A stretch of 46,722 bases of DNA from JALZAH01 sp051000755. GTDB lineage: Bacteria; Actinomycetota; Acidimicrobiia; Acidimicrobiales; Palsa-688. The stretch is from contig JBPCNZ010000036.1 in NCBI GenBank assembly GCA_051000755.1, positions 1 through 46,722 of the forward strand, given 5' to 3'. The notes beneath the pieces were generated by a model. That model did no database searches. It saw nothing but the letters and a program-made list of their open reading frames with translations, and was not told the DNA's origin. Below are positions 44,271 to 46,722 of this stretch, piece by piece. The position numbers and the translations under genes are program-made. How positions within the stretch are numbered: the stretch's first letter is position 1; each line of letters starts with the position of its first letter.

Positions 44271-46722
44271 TCAGCGATTCGGTGTCCGGCGTGGCATGCG
44301 GTGACGGCGCCAGCCGGCCAGGACGATCAGGTCGACGCCGAGGAGGACCAAGGCGACGGCGGCGAGGATCAGGGGGCGGGCAGACAGTCCGGTGAACGCC
44401 AGCGGACCGTTCGAGGTCGAAGCCGGCGGGCTTAGGGCTGCGGGCTGGCCTGGCGGGGTGCTGGCACCGCTCGGGCCGGGTGGTGGCGCAGCCGCAGCGG
44501 GCGGCGTCGTCGGGACGGGGGTGGCTGCGTTGACGGTCACCGTCTGGGATACCTGGGCGGCGGCGGTGTAGTTGACGGTACCGGCCTGGTCAGCGTGGAT
44601 GGCACAGGTCCCGGCGGACGCGAAGGTGACCGTAGAGCCCGACACCGAACACACTGTCGGCGAGCCCGAGGTGAACACCACGGGCATGTCCGACGCCCCG
44701 CCGGTGGCGGTCACCGTGTACGACGGGCCGCCCACCGTCGCGTCAGCGGGCGGGGTGGAGGTGAAGGTGATCGTTTGGGATCCCTTGCCCACGGTGATCG
44801 TCTGAGACGCTTGGGCGGCGGCGGTGTAGTTGACGGCACCGGCCTGGTTGGCGTCGATCACACACGTCCCCGGCCCGGTGAAGCTCACCGTGGACCCCGA
44901 CACCGAACACACCGCCGGTGAGCCGGAGGTGAAGGTGACCGGGTTGGCCGACGCCCCCCCGGTGGCGGTGACCGTGTAGGACGGGCCCCCCACCACCGCC
45001 GCAGCGGGCGGGGCGGAGGTGAAGGTGATAGCCTGGGCCGCCTTGGCGACCGCCACGCTCTGCTGGGCTTGGGCGGCGGGGGTGTGGTTGGCGTCGCCGG
45101 CCTGGTTGGCGTCGATCACACACGTCCCCGCCCCGGTGAAGGTCACCGTGGAGCCCGACACCGTGCACACGCTCGGCGAGCCCGAGGCGAACGTGACCGG
45201 TATGCCCGACGGCCCGCCGGTCGCGGTCACCGTGTACGACGCGCCGCCCACGGTGGCGTCAGTGGGCGGGGTGGAGGTGAAGGTGATCGTCTGGGCCGCC
45301 TTGGCGACCGCCACGATCTGCTGCATCTGGGCGGCCGCTGTGTGGTTGGCGTCGCCGGCCTGGTTGGCGTCGATCACACACGTCCCCGCGCCAAGAAAGC
45401 TCACCGTGGAGCCCGACACCGTGCAGATGTTCGGCGAGCCCGAGGTGAAGGTGACCGGGTTGCCCGACGGCCCGCCGGTCGCCGTGACCGTGTACGACGC
45501 GCCGCCCACGGTGGCGTCAGTGGGCGGGGTGGAGGTGAAGTTGATGGCCTGGGCCGCCTTGCCCACCGCCACGCTCTGCTGGGCTTGGGCCGCCGCCGTG
45601 TGGTTGGCGTCACCGGCCTGGTTGGCGTCGATCACACACGTCCCCGCGCCAAGAAAGCTCACCGTGGAGCCCGACACCGTGCAGATGTTCGGCGAGCCCG
45701 AGGTGAAGGTGACCGGGTTGCCCGACGCCCCGCCGGTCGCCGTTACCGTGTACGACGCTCCGCCCACGGTGGCGTCAGTGGGCGGGGTGGACGTGAAGGT
45801 GATCGTCTGGGCCGCCTTGGCGACCGTCACGCTCTGCTGGGCTTGGGCGGCGGGACTGTGGTTGGTGTCGCCGGCTTGGTCGGCGTCGATCACACACGTC
45901 CCGGCCCCGGTGAAGGTGACCGTGGAGCCCGACACCGTGCACACTGCCGGCGACCCGGAGGTGAAGGTGACCGGGTTGCCCGACCGCCCGCCGGTGGCGG
46001 TGACCGTGTACGACGGGCCGCCCACCACCGCCCCGGGGGGCGGGGCGGAGGTGAAGGTGATCGTCTGGGCGGCCCTGGCCACGGTGATGGTGGTCGACGG
46101 GCCGAGGGTGCCATTGGCGGCGTTCTCGGTCTCGGCGGTGAAGGTGTAGGTGCCGGCCGTCCTCGGCGTCCCCGAGATCACCCCGGTGGTCGCATTGAGC
46201 GTCAGGCCGGGGGGCAGCGTGCCGCCGGAGACGGCGAAGGTAGCTGCCGGCTCACCGACCGGGGTGGCCGCCGTGTAGGTGTAGGAGTAGCTGCTGCCCA
46301 CGGTGGCGGCCGCCGGTGGGGTGTCGGCGATGAAGGTCGGCGGGGGGGCGTAGGCAGCCACCCCCAGTGGGAGGCTCAGGCCGGTGCCAACCGTGGTCTG
46401 GGTCCCGCCGCCGGCGGGCACCTCCACCACCCGGTTGTTGCCGATGTCGGAGATGAACACGTCACCTCGGGCGTCGACCGCCACGTCGAACGGGCCGTTC
46501 GGGCCGTTCAGGCCGGCGTCCACCGTGGTCTGGGCGCCGCCGCCGGCGGGCACCTCCACAACCCGGCTGTTGTTGGTGTCGGCGATGAACACGTCACCTG
46601 CGGCGTCGACCGCCGCCCCGTCCGGGGAGCTCAGGCCGCTGCCCACCGTGGTCTGGGCGCCGCCGCCGGCGGGCACCTCCACAACCCGGCTGTTGTTGGT
46701 GTCGGCGATGAACACGTCACCT
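44271..46722 (-). CDS. sortase-anchored surface protein with NHL and Ig-like repeats (5' end cut)
   Basis: At least 816 residues, running off the right edge. Order from the cut start: three NHL-type repeats of 41-44 residues (DVFIADTNNSRVVEVPAGGG), an Ig-like putative domain (He_PIG type, TLPPGLTLNATTGVISGTP), six Ig-like repeats of 86 residues, a Pro/Ala linker, then LAFTG (44388-44402), a hydrophobic helix and a basic RRHRMPRRTPNR end, which is a sortase cell-wall sorting signal. Each 86-residue repeat has two cysteines (about 46 and 61) that probably form a disulfide. The NHL part probably folds as a beta-propeller outside the cell. The signal peptide is beyond the window. Confidence 0.88.
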   Translation of the reverse strand, partial: GDVFIADTNNSRVVEVPAGGGAQTTVGSGLSSPDGAAVDAAGDVFIADTNNSRVVEVPAGGGAQTTVDAGLNGPNGPFDVAVDARGDVFISDIGNNRVVEVPAGGGTQTTVGTGLSLPLGVAAYAPPPTFIADTPPAAATVGSSYSYTYTAATPVGEPAATFAVSGGTLPPGLTLNATTGVISGTPRTAGTYTFTAETENAANGTLGPSTTITVARAAQTITFTSAPPPGAVVGGPSYTVTATGGRSGNPVTFTSGSPAVCTVSGSTVTFTGAGTCVIDADQAGDTNHSPAAQAQQSVTVAKAAQTITFTSTPPTDATVGGASYTVTATGGASGNPVTFTSGSPNICTVSGSTVSFLGAGTCVIDANQAGDANHTAAAQAQQSVAVGKAAQAINFTSTPPTDATVGGASYTVTATGGPSGNPVTFTSGSPNICTVSGSTVSFLGAGTCVIDANQAGDANHTAAAQMQQIVAVAKAAQTITFTSTPPTDATVGGASYTVTATGGPSGIPVTFASGSPSVCTVSGSTVTFTGAGTCVIDANQAGDANHTPAAQAQQSVAVAKAAQAITFTSAPPAAAVVGGPSYTVTATGGASANPVTFTSGSPAVCSVSGSTVSFTGPGTCVIDANQAGAVNYTAAAQASQTITVGKGSQTITFTSTPPADATVGGPSYTVTATGGASDMPVVFTSGSPTVCSVSGSTVTFASAGTCAIHADQAGTVNYTAAAQVSQTVTVNAATPVPTTPPAAAAPPPGPSGASTPPGQPAALSPPASTSNGPLAFTGLSARPLILAAVALVLLGVDLIVLAGWRRHRMPRRTPNR
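44529..46076 (-). repeat. six 258-nt tandem repeats in surface protein
   Basis: Units are 44529-44786, 44787-45044, 45045-45302, 45303-45560, 45561-45818 and 45819-46076. The units at 45303 and 45561 are nearly identical, which shows recent duplication or homogenisation; the outer two are more diverged. Confidence 0.85.
46344..46722 (-). repeat. NHL-type DNA repeats in surface protein
   Basis: About three units of 41-44 codons. A stretch of over 75 bases is the same at about 46525-46602 and 46642-46722, so the array is very young and may collapse in assembly. Confidence 0.75.

Noticed and set aside
44529..46722. CRISPR-like regular repeats at the right end
   Set aside because: The repeats are 258 or about 126 nt, in frame, without spacers of constant length; they encode protein domains.

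Overview
The window is about 46.7 kb of very G+C-rich chromosomal DNA from an actinomycete. The gene set is typical of Actinomycetota: a DUF3516 helicase, an Asp23/AmaP/ECF-sigma stress operon, a SpoIIE-type PP2C phosphatase with GAF and PAS domains, a DUF6458 protein and a WXG-like protein. Starts are often GTG, four-base overlaps are common, and many genes have a TAnnnT box 6-8 nt before the start codon. The mix (LarB/LarC, surface protein ending in LAFTG, haloacetate-dehalogenase-like enzyme) would fit class Acidimicrobiia, but this rests on general gene content only. I see no insertion sequence, prophage, CRISPR array or rRNA. There are two serine tRNA genes.

Layout. 0-4.8 kb: a GNAT fragment; a translationally coupled CYTH-CHAD protein and orphan ParA ATPase (minus); an EthD-like protein; then remnants (an Ig-like end, a DUF4255/Pvc16-like start, a frameshifted LuxR-type regulator) that may be relics of a contractile injection system locus. 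4.8-17.5 kb: housekeeping and transport, with an ABC exporter, MBL hydrolase, histidinol-phosphatase-like enzyme, an unknown protein, DUF3516 helicase, ABC-F ATPase, frameshifted prmA, larB-larC and pheA. 17.5-27.1 kb: a large palindrome, tRNA-Ser(UGA), a polytopic membrane protein, coupled AraC regulator and arylamine N-acetyltransferase, two DinB-superfamily proteins (the second preceded by a 20-codon leader ORF), a multi-sensor SpoIIE phosphatase, a lipoprotein hydrolase and a fluoroacetate-dehalogenase-like enzyme. 27.2-34.7 kb: two small unknown genes, the six-gene Asp23/AmaP/sigma operon, an aldehyde dehydrogenase, a two-gene unit of an unknown protein plus a WXG-like helical protein, a GH16 relic and a DUF6458 membrane protein. 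34.7-38.7 kb: a decayed zone around tRNA-Ser(GCU) and a helicase. 38.7-46.7 kb: phosphoglycerate mutase, SDR, PH-like protein, cold-shock protein, an intact paralogue of the broken membrane gene at 35 kb, Dabb and HxlR proteins, a protein with 9-residue repeats and a basic tail, and the 3' part of a large sortase-anchored repeat protein that runs off the right edge.

The most interesting units are the ParA/CHAD pair (possible polyphosphate-granule positioning), the Asp23 operon whose last gene fuses a zinc-finger anti-sigma-like head to an Asp23 domain, the WXG-like pair, and the leaderless-promoter signature before at least 18 start codons. Several single-base disruptions (prmA, the helicase start, a regulator, a membrane protein) are either sequencing errors or real decay; raw reads would decide.
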